Shown: piece after piece, positions 31,421 to 42,493 of the stretch
How positions within the stretch are numbered: the stretch's first letter is position 1
Layout: every line of letters begins with the position of its first letter
NCBI GenBank assembly: GCA_015178975.1
Contig: WHVD01000004.1
Coordinates: 1,736,001-1,800,000 of the forward strand
DNA length: 64,000 nt
Source: Hysterangium stoloniferum
Lineage: Eukaryota; Basidiomycota; Agaricomycetes; Hysterangiales; Hysterangiaceae
Reading direction: 5' to 3'
The notes under the pieces: model-generated
What the model was told of the DNA's origin: nothing
The model's input: only the letters and a program-made list of their open reading frames with translations
Database searches by the model: none
Made by a program: the position numbers and the translations under genes

Positions 31421-33529
31421 CATTGTCATTTTGAGCTGCAATTAACCAGCAATATGAATTCTGGACCAAAATAGATGACGGGGGTAATCGAAAAAAAGAT
31501 AAGAAGAAAGAACTTGAAGCCACGGTTCATAAGAAGGTAGTAACCAGAGGTATTCTAGAAGGGAAAAGGCAACTCAAAACTGGGGGAGAAAGGGGGAACT
31601 ATGTGGTTGACGCCTAGATTTTGGGATTACATGGCACTTGTGTTCCTGCTGGCAGGTTTTTGTATAGCAGGGAAATAAGGACAGGAGAAGGAGGGCTCTG
31701 GCAGACCCTGGAGAGTCAGACAGCATGTGGCTTGCTGCTAGTGCAGCCTCCGAGTCATTTTCTGATTCAAATAATGCAGACATACTGTATTAGAATGTAC
31801 CTGTGCAATGGGAATCATCTGTATGTGTGATCCATTCTGCCAGTAATGTCTGCGAAAGAATTCTGAAAAATAGCAGAATAATGTCAATCTAATTAGAAGC
31901 CATGTTAAAGGACGATCATGCATTGTTGTTGAATGTCACTTGAGGGGGTTGAGAGGAGCGTGAAGAAGAACTTTTGAAATGGCGAGCACAGATCAGGCTG
32001 TATTTGATTAGGAACGCACGAATAGAGATTCTCGTGAGCTAAAAGCGGATACATCCCAGGATAATGAAAAAACTCGTAGTTAAGGAGGCAACTTGAAGTG
32101 AAATGTAAGTCAAGGTAACTCACTAGCCTGAGCTGCCTGTGACTCACACCGCATCGATTCGTCACTGTCGGATAGCACTGTTCAGATTTGATGACATATA
32201 CCACACTTTCGTTTATTTTCGTAGGGATGCGCAGCCCATTCTAACGACTATCATATCCATTTCAGGGGTGCCTGTAAACGTAACTGTCCCAATATATTTG
32301 CAATATTTTACCTAGTCAATGATCGACCTCGGAACTGACTATTATCGCTATTATGTTGGAAATTCAACCGGAAATAAAGATCAGCGACAAGAAACCATAC
32401 AAGGCCATCGGGAGCTACCCACCACTTTAATTTCGGAGAAATATACCCCCTTCTTTCATTTTTTTTTCCTGTCTTATTATAATCACCACCTATCAAGTAG
32501 CCGCTGCCAAGTGTTGGCCACGTTATGACAGTTACGGCGTTTTTCCGCGTGGGTTCTGATTCTCCACACGACAACAATAAGCCCAACTCAATTCCATCCG
32601 TAACGTATTTTCCCTAGCGGCATAAGCATAGGCCAGATGGTAGAGTTAACCCGGCGATCAGGAGGTGCCTGGTATCTTCTTGTGGGCCTTGCAGTCGGAT
32701 CGTAAAACTCACAGAAATTTCAAACACGTCGAGAGGTATTTTTAATTTCGGTGTTTGTAATTTCTGTAAGTCTGATACCACCAATGCCCTTCGGTTACAG
32801 TGTCGGCCCATGTACTACAATCAAATACACCCATTAGAATTATCTATTCAACAATTGTAAGGAGTATTACTTATAATAATAATAAATTATCATAATAAAT
32901 GTATGTGAATCCATATTCATATTATATAATTAGGCTACGAGAAAAACATGCTAACCAAACCGACGCATAACAGTGCTACCACTGCGCGCTCCTGGTATCT
33001 AAAGTGGACTGCCGATAGGCTGCGTTGGCGCGAAGGTTCTGCTCCATGATAGTGAATAGGATGGATCCAGGGAGAGATACCAGTCGACTCTAGTGGACGC
33101 GATTTGATGGTTGAAAAGTGTGGTACTGCTGATATGGTGCCGCCTGACAGAACACTTACAGAATCACCGTCCAATTTTACATTCCCTAAAGGCCCCAGGG
33201 CTTTTGACCCTCCGGGCTCGGTCCTTTGTGGGGCCGTGCCGAATAGTTTACAGAAAGTCAGAATTGAGGCCGACTATACATTATACTGAGCTTGTGCACT
33301 GGCAGGGGGGCTCGTAGGATTTGGCAGCATGTACAGGATACCGAAGAGTTCAGTCACCTGGCTAAAAACACAAATGATATACAAAGCACTAATCTCTAAA
33401 ATTCTAATCTCAAAAACCTCGGTTGTATATCTCGCCGGTACCCGTTGGCTCCTTCTGTAAATGAGGCTCCCATGCTTCCCTGACTAGGCATTGGAGATTT
33501 TCTCGAGTCAGTTGCATCAGTTGCTACAA
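31421..33529. other. intergenic with one decayed gene fragment
   Basis: Apart from the fragment at 31934-31982 nothing is firmly recognised. Open frames at 32308-32586 and 32935-33174 have no family features. Confidence 0.4.
31934..31982 (-). pseudogene. short echo of the phosphotransferase gene 5' end
   Basis: The minus strand reads FQKFFFTLLSTPSSDI, against FQEYLSALLSIPSSDI at residues 6-21 of the gene at 23531-24741; the DNA matches across ~48 bp, including CACTTGAGGGG. Either a decayed duplicate or chance. Confidence 0.35.
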
Positions 33530-34029
33530 GCAGGATATCTCAAGCATGTTGCATCTCGTTCTCACATCGCTTGACCCACTTGTTTTTGACTTCAACGTCT
33601 GTCATGCCCTCGTCTACCAATTCTCTTTCGCATCTCAGTTTCTGTGCTACCACTCCAATTCCAAATTTCTTTCCCTTCACTAAAATTTGGATGTGATCTA
33701 CTTCCATTTTCAAGGAGACCCAAATCTGGGTAAGTCTCTGGGTCTTTCGGGAACGTCCCCTACACGGGTGAATACTGCCGCCTGATTTTCCGGCCGAAAA
33801 CACTATATATATATTTTCGTGGGATAATTTTAATTGGAAATAAAAAGCCTTTTACTATTCGACTTTATGCAAAGTACTGAGAGGTTTGTGAGAAAGGTCC
33901 CTCGACTTCAAAGCACCGCAAAAATGCTTCCGGGGAGCTCCGGAGCTCACGTTTTTGCAGGCCGTTTCCTTAATGGCGCGTATATTGTTAAAGCTGTACA
34001 CGAGTTGGAGATAGCCCTAGCCTCTTTTT
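33530..34029. other. open minus-strand frame and a hairpin; no assigned gene
   Basis: 33540-33803 (minus) encodes an 87-residue basic, helical frame (VSLKMEVDHIQILVKGKKFG, ending CENEMQHA) of unknown family. 33919-33960 contains the perfect 12-bp palindrome AGCTCCGGAGCT inside a wider stem (GCAAAAATG / CGTTTTTGC). Confidence 0.35.
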
Positions 34030-34740
34030 TTTAGGTTACATGCATCATTCAAACATGGCTCTTACTGGTCAGTTCTTTCTCTTATATCAAATTTCTGAAA
34101 CCCATCCTACCCCTCCACCCTCAGCCAACACACCGAGTTTTTATCTCACAAACTTCCTCTCCAACCACCAAGACATATTCCGCCCTGATCCTTTACCTCA
34201 CAGGCCCCAATGCAGCAAATTCATATGTCAAAAATCATGTCTCAATCAATTCAACGGTAGCGTTGCCAACAACCAAATTTATCCGCTACCCTGGCACATT
34301 GCTTTAACTGTCAGCGGCTCTGCCCATATGAGATCTTGTTCACACCCCACAAAATGTGGGAATTGTATGGCTATTATTTCACCCGGTATTTTAATATGTA
34401 GAATGAACCACACCCCCCCTCCTCATGCCAGCACATAGCTCAAAAATATGCCCTCTGTGCCAAGGTATATACCGCAACCAGCAAAAATTTCCCCCCGGAA
34501 AAGCTGTTATACTGCAACGCAACAAAAAGTTAAGTGTTTTACCCAGAGTCCCGCCCGCTCCCCCCAGGCGCGCCACAACGAAACCGGCTCCCTCGGCCCT
34601 TGGCGTATCCTTCTTTCGTCCAATTCACTGAAATTCAGTCTAACTACAGTACCCATTTCATAATCATAGATTACGAGTGTATATACAAATATGGCGCATC
34701 ATACGCACACCAGTGCTTCCAGGAGGGCTAACACCTTCAT
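34030..34740 (+). other. possible cysteine-rich coding relict
   Basis: An open frame at 34040-34438 carries paired cysteines (CSKFICQKSC, CSHPTKCGNC), and the next frame shortly downstream reads KICPLCQGIY, so a zinc-ribbon-like pattern is spread over two frames. Not recognised; it may be a decayed gene or coincidence in C-rich sequence. Confidence 0.3.
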
Positions 34741-35725
34741 TAATCACACTCGATCTCTCTCACTGGTCAGTCATTTCCCCCACTTCTTTTCGGCCAACCA
34801 AACCCTTCATACCATAAGTAAAATTGGCTATTAATACGTCACTCCTGTCACACTATTACGTTAAGTGCCTAGGTTGAGGACAAGTCCCGAAGTTTCTCTA
34901 CATTTAACCTTTGTTTGGTAGTGTATGTCCAACTGACATCATTTCATTATCGTGTTAATAGCATATTTGCTTCAATCGAGGCTGATCTAACCACAGGCAC
35001 CATGCATTTTTTTGACCCTCTAAGGAAGGTCATAACCAAACAACACCACGTGCGTCTATATGATGTTCCTGCCCCTGTGTTGTTACCAAGGGAGTTGCGG
35101 AGACGCCGTGGAGGTGGGTCCTTATCACAATGCACCCGCTGGAACCCCCACTGCACATTATTCCCCATAACGAGCGAGACGACGGGACTTCAACCCATCT
35201 GGTACTGAGTTGAATAGAATTGAAGGGTGTAAAGGGTGTTTTATTTAATTGTCTCCGAATGACGCTTAAACGCTAAGCATCCTGTCAGGGGCGCACATGT
35301 AGAACTTTCAAGGTACAACACATTAATATTTTAATATTAAAACTTTGTTACAGATGCGTAGAATGTGGGGTGTTTAAGGGTAAGCTTAAGCATTGGTTAG
35401 AGCCTCAACTTGCATGTTATTCCCAGAATAAGGGAACTTCAACTCAATCTGTCCTAATTTAATAGGTGTTTTTTTATCTCAAATGACGGCCAAAGAATAT
35501 CCAGTTCCAGAAGCATATACACCTACTTGGCCTTCCAAAATACAGCCTATTGTATGATTAACATCCGCAGTAGTAACGTGCATCGACAACGTGGGGTAGT
35601 TAAAATTAACTTAAGGGTTGGTTATTTAAAGCGTCGTCCTATCATCATTCTCTTAGGTCCTATCTCTTATCTCTTCCGTTCAGTCGTTTCCTAGTAGTGC
35701 GCTTTCCTCCTACAATCAATCGACC
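34741..35725. other. intergenic, upstream of glutamate decarboxylase
   Basis: No gene recognised. The last ~80 bp before the ATG at 35726 are pyrimidine-rich (CTTAGGTCCTATCTCTTATC). Confidence 0.4.
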
Positions 35726-37964
35726 ATGAGTTACCTTTCCACCGTCCCCTCCGATCAAAAGGCAAATGCTCACCACGATGTCAGCCATGAACAGTTCGTG
35801 TCAACCACAGTCTACTGCTCTGCGATCGCCGCAGAAGCCATCCCGAGATTTGAGTTGGGTGAAGAAGAGATGCCTGCGAGGACTGCCATGCGTCTCGTTC
35901 ACGACGAGTTGCTCATGGTCAGTATTTGTCTATTTGCGGTTTGCCTTTAACTGAGTATCACCTTATTTTATTTAGGACGGTAACCCTTCTTTGAATTTGG
36001 CATCCTTCGTCACTACGTATGTATCAGTCTATTCCCCTCCCAAAACTTTCACGAGTCCGAACTTAGTTACATGGAGGAAGAAGCGGAAAAACTCATGATG
36101 GAGAATTTGAACAAGGTAAGAAGTATTTGATATTCATCACCCCTCGATATTTTAAATTCTATCCGACAACAATTCGAAGAACTTTATCGATCTCGAGGAG
36201 TATCCCGCTTGCGGTGAAATCGAGACCCGTTGCGTGAACATGATCGCACGACTTTTCAACGCGCCTCTTTATAATCCCAATGCGGAAGCGGTCGGTGTTA
36301 GTACAATTGGTTCCAGTGAAGCAATCATTCTCAGTGTGTTGGCTGCCAAAAGAAGGTGGCAAGGTGTGTCGATCTTAATCGTTTATCCGATTACATTCTC
36401 ACTCAACACTATGCTCAGAGGCACGCAAAGCGGCTAACAAGCCGTGGGATAAACCCAACATCGTCATGAATGCAGCTGTCCAAGTTTGCTGGGAGAAAGC
36501 TGCACGCTATCTCGAAGTCGAGGAGCGTTACTGGTATTGCACCGCCGACAAATACTGCCTTGAACCTCAGGAAGCTGTGGACTTGTGCGACGAGAATACC
36601 ATTTTGGTTTGCGCGATTCTCGGTAGCACCTACACTGGTGAATACGAGGACGTCAAAGCGATCAACGATATCTTGTTGAAGAAAAATCAGGCCGAGGGCT
36701 TAAACATCCACATCCACGTCGACGCTGCTAGTGGTGGATTCGTCGTTCCTTTTGTTAAGCCTGACCTTGTCTGGGATTTCAGATTACCTCTTGTGTGTGG
36801 TATTAACACGTCTGGTCACAAATACGGGTTTGTAACACCAACGTGTGTATTATGTGAATTTAGGACTGAATATAAGTCTCGCAGTCTCGCCTACGCCGGT
36901 GTGGGGTGGGCTATTTGGCGTTCAAAGGAGTTTCTTCCGGAATCTATTCTGTTTACCGTCAACTATTTGGGATCTCCCCAGGTACGCTATAATCTAGTTT
37001 TATACACGGTTCCAAAGCTTACTTGATCGATCGATAGGTTTCATTCACCCTAAACTTCAGGTTTGTCCTCGACTTTGCAAAACAATATACAACATACCTA
37101 CCCTTTCCTTAGTAAGAGTGCGGTACAAGTCATTGGTCAATGTAAGTTCTAATGGTTTTCGCCCACAAAACATAACCACCAACCCTCTCGCAGATTACCA
37201 ACTTCTTCGTCTGGGAAAGGCGGGCTACCGTGCTATTATGACGAATCTTACCAAAACAGCCGATTTTTTAGCCGATTCAATTGTTGCTATCGGCGGAGGA
37301 GAGAAATTCATCCTTATGAGTCAGAAAAACGGTGATGGTTTGCCACTTGTTGCCTGGAGATTGAAGAGCCAAGAACAGTATGATGGCACGCTTTCGCAAT
37401 GTAGTTTCTCCCAAAATGCGATAGCTCACTTTTTGCCTAATTTCAGAATTCGCGATTGCTCGTCATCTTCGTTCTAAGGGATGGATTGTGCCTGGTATGA
37501 TTCAAGGAACTCGGTTATACCTCATCTACCATATAGATTAACATGGCCTTGTCGTATAGCATACACGATGGCGCCCAATGCGGGGACGTTGAAGCTCCTT
37601 CGTGTTGTAGTACGTGAAGACTTCAGTCGTCACCGTTGCGAAACCTTCGTACGCGACTTGTGCGAGGTAAGCACCAAAGCACCCGTCGACTCTCTGACCG
37701 AGCTAGACATGTGATTAGGCCGTCAAATTCCTGGATAATACTCCCAGGGAATTGATTAAGCATTTGGCCAAAGCGCATGAAGAAGAGCGCAAGGCTGCTG
37801 CCACCAAATCCACCAAGTGGGTCAACATTCTTCAATCATTTTTATTATTTGTTTTCTCTTGGTTGTGGATGAGGCTGGAACTTCTCAATTCTTTCCGCAG
37901 GCACACCCATCACGAGCATCATTCCCTCGCAGGCAAACATGGCAAGACCCACAGCGTGTGCTAA
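35726..37964 (+). CDS. Glutamate decarboxylase (PLP-dependent, group II), 13 exons
   Basis: Converts L-glutamate to GABA plus CO2, the first step of the GABA shunt. Exons: 35726-35917, 35976-36016, 36067-36115, 36180-36363, 36419-36827, 36885-36981, 37038-37060, 37113-37141, 37194-37385, 37447-37494, 37560-37666, 37719-37816, 37901-37964; all phases agree, giving 510 residues. Family landmarks in order: STTVY, DGNPSLNLASFVTTYMEEEA, NMIARLFNAP, STIGSSEAIILS, CAILGSTYTGEYEDV, HVDAASGGFVVPFV, the PLP lysine (~290) in SGHKYG, AYAGVGW, NYLGSPQ, SFTLNFSKSAVQVIGQ, YTMAPNAGTLKLLRVVVRE, and the C-terminal GKHGKTHSVC typical of fungal enzymes. Introns are 50-84 bp. Intron 9 (37386-37446) needs a GC donor (G|GCACGC); the nearby GT at 37401 would give a stop at the junction. 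Everything else looks intact. Confidence 0.92.
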
Positions 37965-40900
37965 TAATTTATCCCCCTGGTTGTATATAATACCTACTGG
38001 CTTGCCAAATATTGATGAAAAAAATATAGCCAAGCCATGAGAGTTATCAGGGTGAAATATTTCCCAAGTTCTTAGCATTGTATATCTCCTTAGAGATAAA
38101 AAATATATAAATGTGTATTTTGGTTTCTTGCTGTGAAATACCCATCAAACATGTAACATTTAGGGGACGCTGCGGAACTTTTTAGATTATGGCAGTTGAT
38201 GTCTATCATGTGGCACTACAATTGACGTGTCATGTTAGACTGAAATTAATTTTCACCCCTGTGTAGTTCATAAACAGTACACTTCACTGCAATGAAAGCT
38301 CTTTGTATATAAGCACAGTTATACACTACATTATCCTCCCGGGAGGCGCCCATACAAAGCATCTCATTTTCACATTCATTTGATTAACCAATCACCACCA
38401 TCACCATTGCCAACGTAATGTGAATAGCAAATAAATGGCAACCTAGCACCTGATTCTCCGCCCCGTGCTTCTCGGTCAGCCACGAACTCTAAGTTGAAAG
38501 GACATGAATGCTGACCGTACCCGAGAAGATCTACCGAACGATGCCCGAGACCGCCTGGCAAATTACATGGGCAATCACCCATTCTGGCATTAATCAATTG
38601 AGGAGCGTGGTTGAAATTAAATTCCTGACAAGCCAAAGGCAATCAGTTGGGCTCAACCAAAGCTTCTATCTGATTAACGTAGGGAAGCGCTAAATTTGGA
38701 AATATTTAGGTTTTTTTTTTTTCACGGCCGCATGCGCTGGATTCTTGATATCGACATTCCTGTCAAGAAATCCTTAAAGGACATCATATCCGCGAAAGCA
38801 TAATATTTGGGAAGCGTCTTGAGCAGTGTTTTTGAGATAAAAAATTCCATACTAAGCGCTACAGTGGTGTTTTTGTATAGGAGAACCCGCCCAATCAGGA
38901 ATTTCTTTGGATCCATTGGAAATTCCTTTGCTGATTTATCAATGAAATATTTTTTGAGAAACAGATTGGAGGAAGAAGAGCACGCAATACCGGTCTATCA
39001 TACCTAAATGAGAACGACTTTAGAGAGGTTGACCTTCCTGTCGGATGTGAGATCAGCTTTGGAGCCTGGGACGATTAACAATGGCTGATTCATTTGTAAA
39101 AAAAAATTCCGGCGTTAAGATTGTACTGTGAGTTCTTATTCTTAGCACAATGGTCGCCGGTGGTGGTTTATGATGTTACATATCTCAGGCTGGGCTGATC
39201 TTATAAGTTCAGCGGCGTTGAAGAAAGTGATAAAAAATTTTACATCTATCCTCCGATTCCTAGACACCTAGAAATTCAAAAAGCTTTCACATGAACTACT
39301 TGGCAGGCACTGGAACTCGAACTGAATTGCTGTCCTGAATCGTGGTTCGACCGATGTCTCTTATTTGTAGACTAGAGCGGACACGTCATTTATAAACTTT
39401 GATCCTCTTCCCCTCAACGTAGACTTCGCCAAGTAGTATGATTTTCTTAATATATTCATCGATTTTTAGCCTTATGGCTTGTGTTCATCGGGCATATGGC
39501 CTTGGCTTCAAATATCATGGAGCTCGGATGTTGCTGAGTCCCAAAATTTTCTTCAAGGGTCCAACCCATGGGAATTTGCCACGGATCTCGTCTGTTCGAT
39601 GGTACATATTTCCTCGACGATCCGGCCCGACCTTCTTGGATGCTACAATTTGCATATGCCAGTGAAGAGCACAAGCCGAGGTTTAAGGCCAGTGATTCAC
39701 AGTGCACGTTTCTCAGTAGCACCATTTGGGTCACTAACTTCATCACAACTTTAAAGTACTTATCATCATTTGAATCAGATTATTTATAAAGTACTATATT
39801 CCAATAGCTTGCATGTGAGCATATATATGGCAGGATGCTAGGAGAGACATGATTGAAGTGCCTCTGACCATTTTATAAAGGAAATAGGGGTAATTATGCA
39901 TTTAAATTATATTCTTAGGGTGATATGTAGGCTTTCCAAACTAAACTACACATTTTTTCTTTAAATTTGGTGGAGGTAGTAAGGTGAGCGGTCGTTTTTC
40001 CGGGCGGCAGTCTCTTTATTATACGGCCGACTTCGATGCAGTGCGCATACTATACATTAGGCTCGATAGTCCGCAACCCGCAACAGTGGGATATTGTTCG
40101 GGAAGGGGGGTTTCTATTATTTTGCAGCTTTATTTTCTCTGAAGAAGCAGGTCAGTTCACTGAAATAGTTATTCCTCGGATCTTTGAATCTTTGACGGCG
40201 TTAAAAAGTCTCGGTGGAGTCTCGCCCATCACTCCTAATGAGTTCCGCGGATAAATGCCTGTGCAACCGACTACGGCTCGTTGTGCCGAGCGTCCCCGTT
40301 AACGGGCCATTGCGGTCATCGTGTGCGACTACAATATTGCGACTAAATCAAGTGTCGAATTCACGGGGGGGAGATAGCGTGTCCTCCAAAATATTTTTTG
40401 ACGGTAGTCTGCCGGGGGACAGGAGAAAATAAAATAAATTGTTATGGCATAATGACCGAATGTGGTGCGTTCGTGCCCTACATTCTTTAGTTTATCCCAG
40501 ACTCTGCTATTTTATTCGAGCCTTGGCGGCCTTTTTCTCAGCAAATTTCTCGGGAAAATATAGTCATCATGGCGTAAGTTTCACCGGATCAAGGCCAGTT
40601 CTGAGGATACTTTGCGGCTAGATACACGGATGCTTTTCATTTTTGTAGAACTTTGGAAGGTCGTTTCGATTGTTCAGTGATCATGATGTGCCGGAGGATC
40701 AATTTTCTATTGTCCGGCCTGCGTAGCGTGAGAACACCCTTGTTATGTCAATCGCAGAATGAGTCCAAATTCTATAGCTTATTCCAAAAGGTTCTAGAAG
40801 ATCTGGGTGAACATTTCCACTTCTACGTGATCGATTTTTCTTGAAAGGGCCGGAATCGACCATTGCTTCAATACTCTAGTAGAAAATAAGATTGTAGTTG

Positions 40901-41254
40901 GGTTCTTGCATGGGCGTGTAAACTACAACAACTATGTGGGTGGTTCTTCATGTGCTTCGTGGCAGTAGAATATAGTACCTGGCTATCACCCTTGTTGGTT
41001 CTTCGTACGATTTGTGGTAGTAGAAGGTGTTGCTGGATCATTCGAATTGTCTTGTTTTGCTTAGCCCCATACAAATTTGTCACTCCGTAACTATAGATTA
41101 TTTTTTTTGGTTGTTTTGAACTTTCTGGAACAGTTACACCTGGTCCTAAAAATATATTTTATTATTCATCCATGGACCGTGCGGCAACTACAATAATACA
41201 CTTTGCACAATTCGCGAATGAAATGATAAACTGGTGATAGTAAGGCGCCACGGT
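37965..41254. other. intergenic, no gene firmly recognised
   Basis: 38160-38420 has promoter-like features (CCCACC-type boxes, TGTATATAAGCAC at ~38307) without an obvious ORF after it. A coding-like but unrecognised stretch lies at 39568-39789 (plus; phrases DGTYFLDDPARPSWM and KPRFKASDSQC). The rest is short unrelated frames. Confidence 0.4.
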
Positions 41255-42493
41255 CTAGAGTGCTACCCGAAACGCACTCAGGGCGCGTTTGTCTTCAGAG
41301 GTCAAGGGGATGTATGGTTTGGAATCAGGGGATTTGTATACCGGAGGATGACTTGAACTGGGATACCGGACGTGTGACGATGATGAAGATGCATGTGTGT
41401 AGGGATTCACGTAATCAGAACCTTCCCTTGCTGTGTTGGTAGTTGAAGTGTGGCCACCCCCACGCGATTGAGAGACATAGTACCCCGTTGTCTCCCGGCT
41501 GGACGATGCATGGGGTGCAGGGTGTGAGGGGGGTACGTAACTACCCTCACGGTGCCCAGAAGGTCTTTGAGATGGGCCGCTTGAGGAGCGGTATCCGTCT
41601 TCGTCGTCGTCTGCGTAGGAGTCTGAATTGAGCTGCAAGCCTTTAGACGAAAGATAAATCCCCTTCGGGACGCGTATGCGACGAAGATAGTCATAATCCT
41701 CCACTACGGGCAATCTCATGTAATCAGAGCCCTGATGGGAGTATTGAAGTTAAAGAATGACGACAGTGAAATAGATCATACTGAGAAATATGCGACTAAG
41801 TGCCATTTGCGATTCACCTGCCCGAGATTAACGTAAATGGAGTAGGTTTGCTTCGTCAAACCATTGGCTTTTGAAGGCCTATCCTGTCGACGAGATGACG
41901 GAACAGGGGAGTCGGGATTACGGGAAGCTCTTTGATAACGAGGAAAACGTCAGTTTGGTGCGCACACTCCAGTGAATGACTGCGCACCTTCGAGCTGCTT
42001 TTGCCTCCTTTTCTTCTTTCGTAGTCTGTTCCTTCTCTTCGTAATATAGAAACGGCTCCTGACAACTATGTCACTTTGCATCATGACCCATGTGTCAAAG
42101 AAACGTACCCGCATCCGACTTTGAGACCTGAATATGCATGTGGCTCTCAGTGACCGCACACTAGGCTAGACGTGCTTTGACCATACCAACGACGTCCATC
42201 GGTCCACCTTTCAAGTCCTCCCTTCTGATCTGTCTCTTCCCAAACAAATATCTCCCCAGATCGGAGCACGTCACGTTCAGTTGGACCAAGTCGACAGCGT
42301 ATCATGGGCAAGATGTTCAAGCGAACAGCTTCGAAAACCACTTGTGCATCGGCGGCATTGCGAATATCTGTATGTGTCGTTGTTAGAAAAGGGAGAATCT
42401 AGTATGGAATAAGATATAGGTACGAAGACACGGGTGTGTTGTATGGCGGCCAGAGGACCGAGGGATGTTGGCTGGAGCTGAGGAATAAGACAT
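41255..42493 (-). CDS. WOPR-domain (Gti1/Pac2 family) transcriptional regulator
   Basis: Fungal-specific DNA-binding regulator family that includes Wor1, Ryp1, Sge1, Gti1 and Pac2, which control morphological switching and nutrient responses. Six minus-strand exons: 42493-42424, 42367-42172, 42127-42109, 42058-41988, 41929-41818, 41731-41255; all GT-AG and in phase, 314 residues. The N-terminal WOPR half is clear: DAQVVFEAVRLNILPMI, RLGPTERDVLRSGEIFVWEE, the signature ERWTDGRRWYGQS (~77-90), then SRMREPFLYYEE. A second WOPR-like part follows near residues 130-175: GLTKQTYSIYV, DYDYLRRIRVPKGIYLS. The tail is Ser/Pro/Tyr/His-rich and disordered, as usual. Start: the first ATG in frame, 37 bp downstream of TATATAG-like sequence. 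Exon 3 is only 19 bp. The target genes are unknown. Confidence 0.88.

Noticed and set aside
32935-33174. Possible small membrane protein on the minus strand
   Set aside because: Only one weak hydrophobic stretch and no conserved sequence or splice partners.
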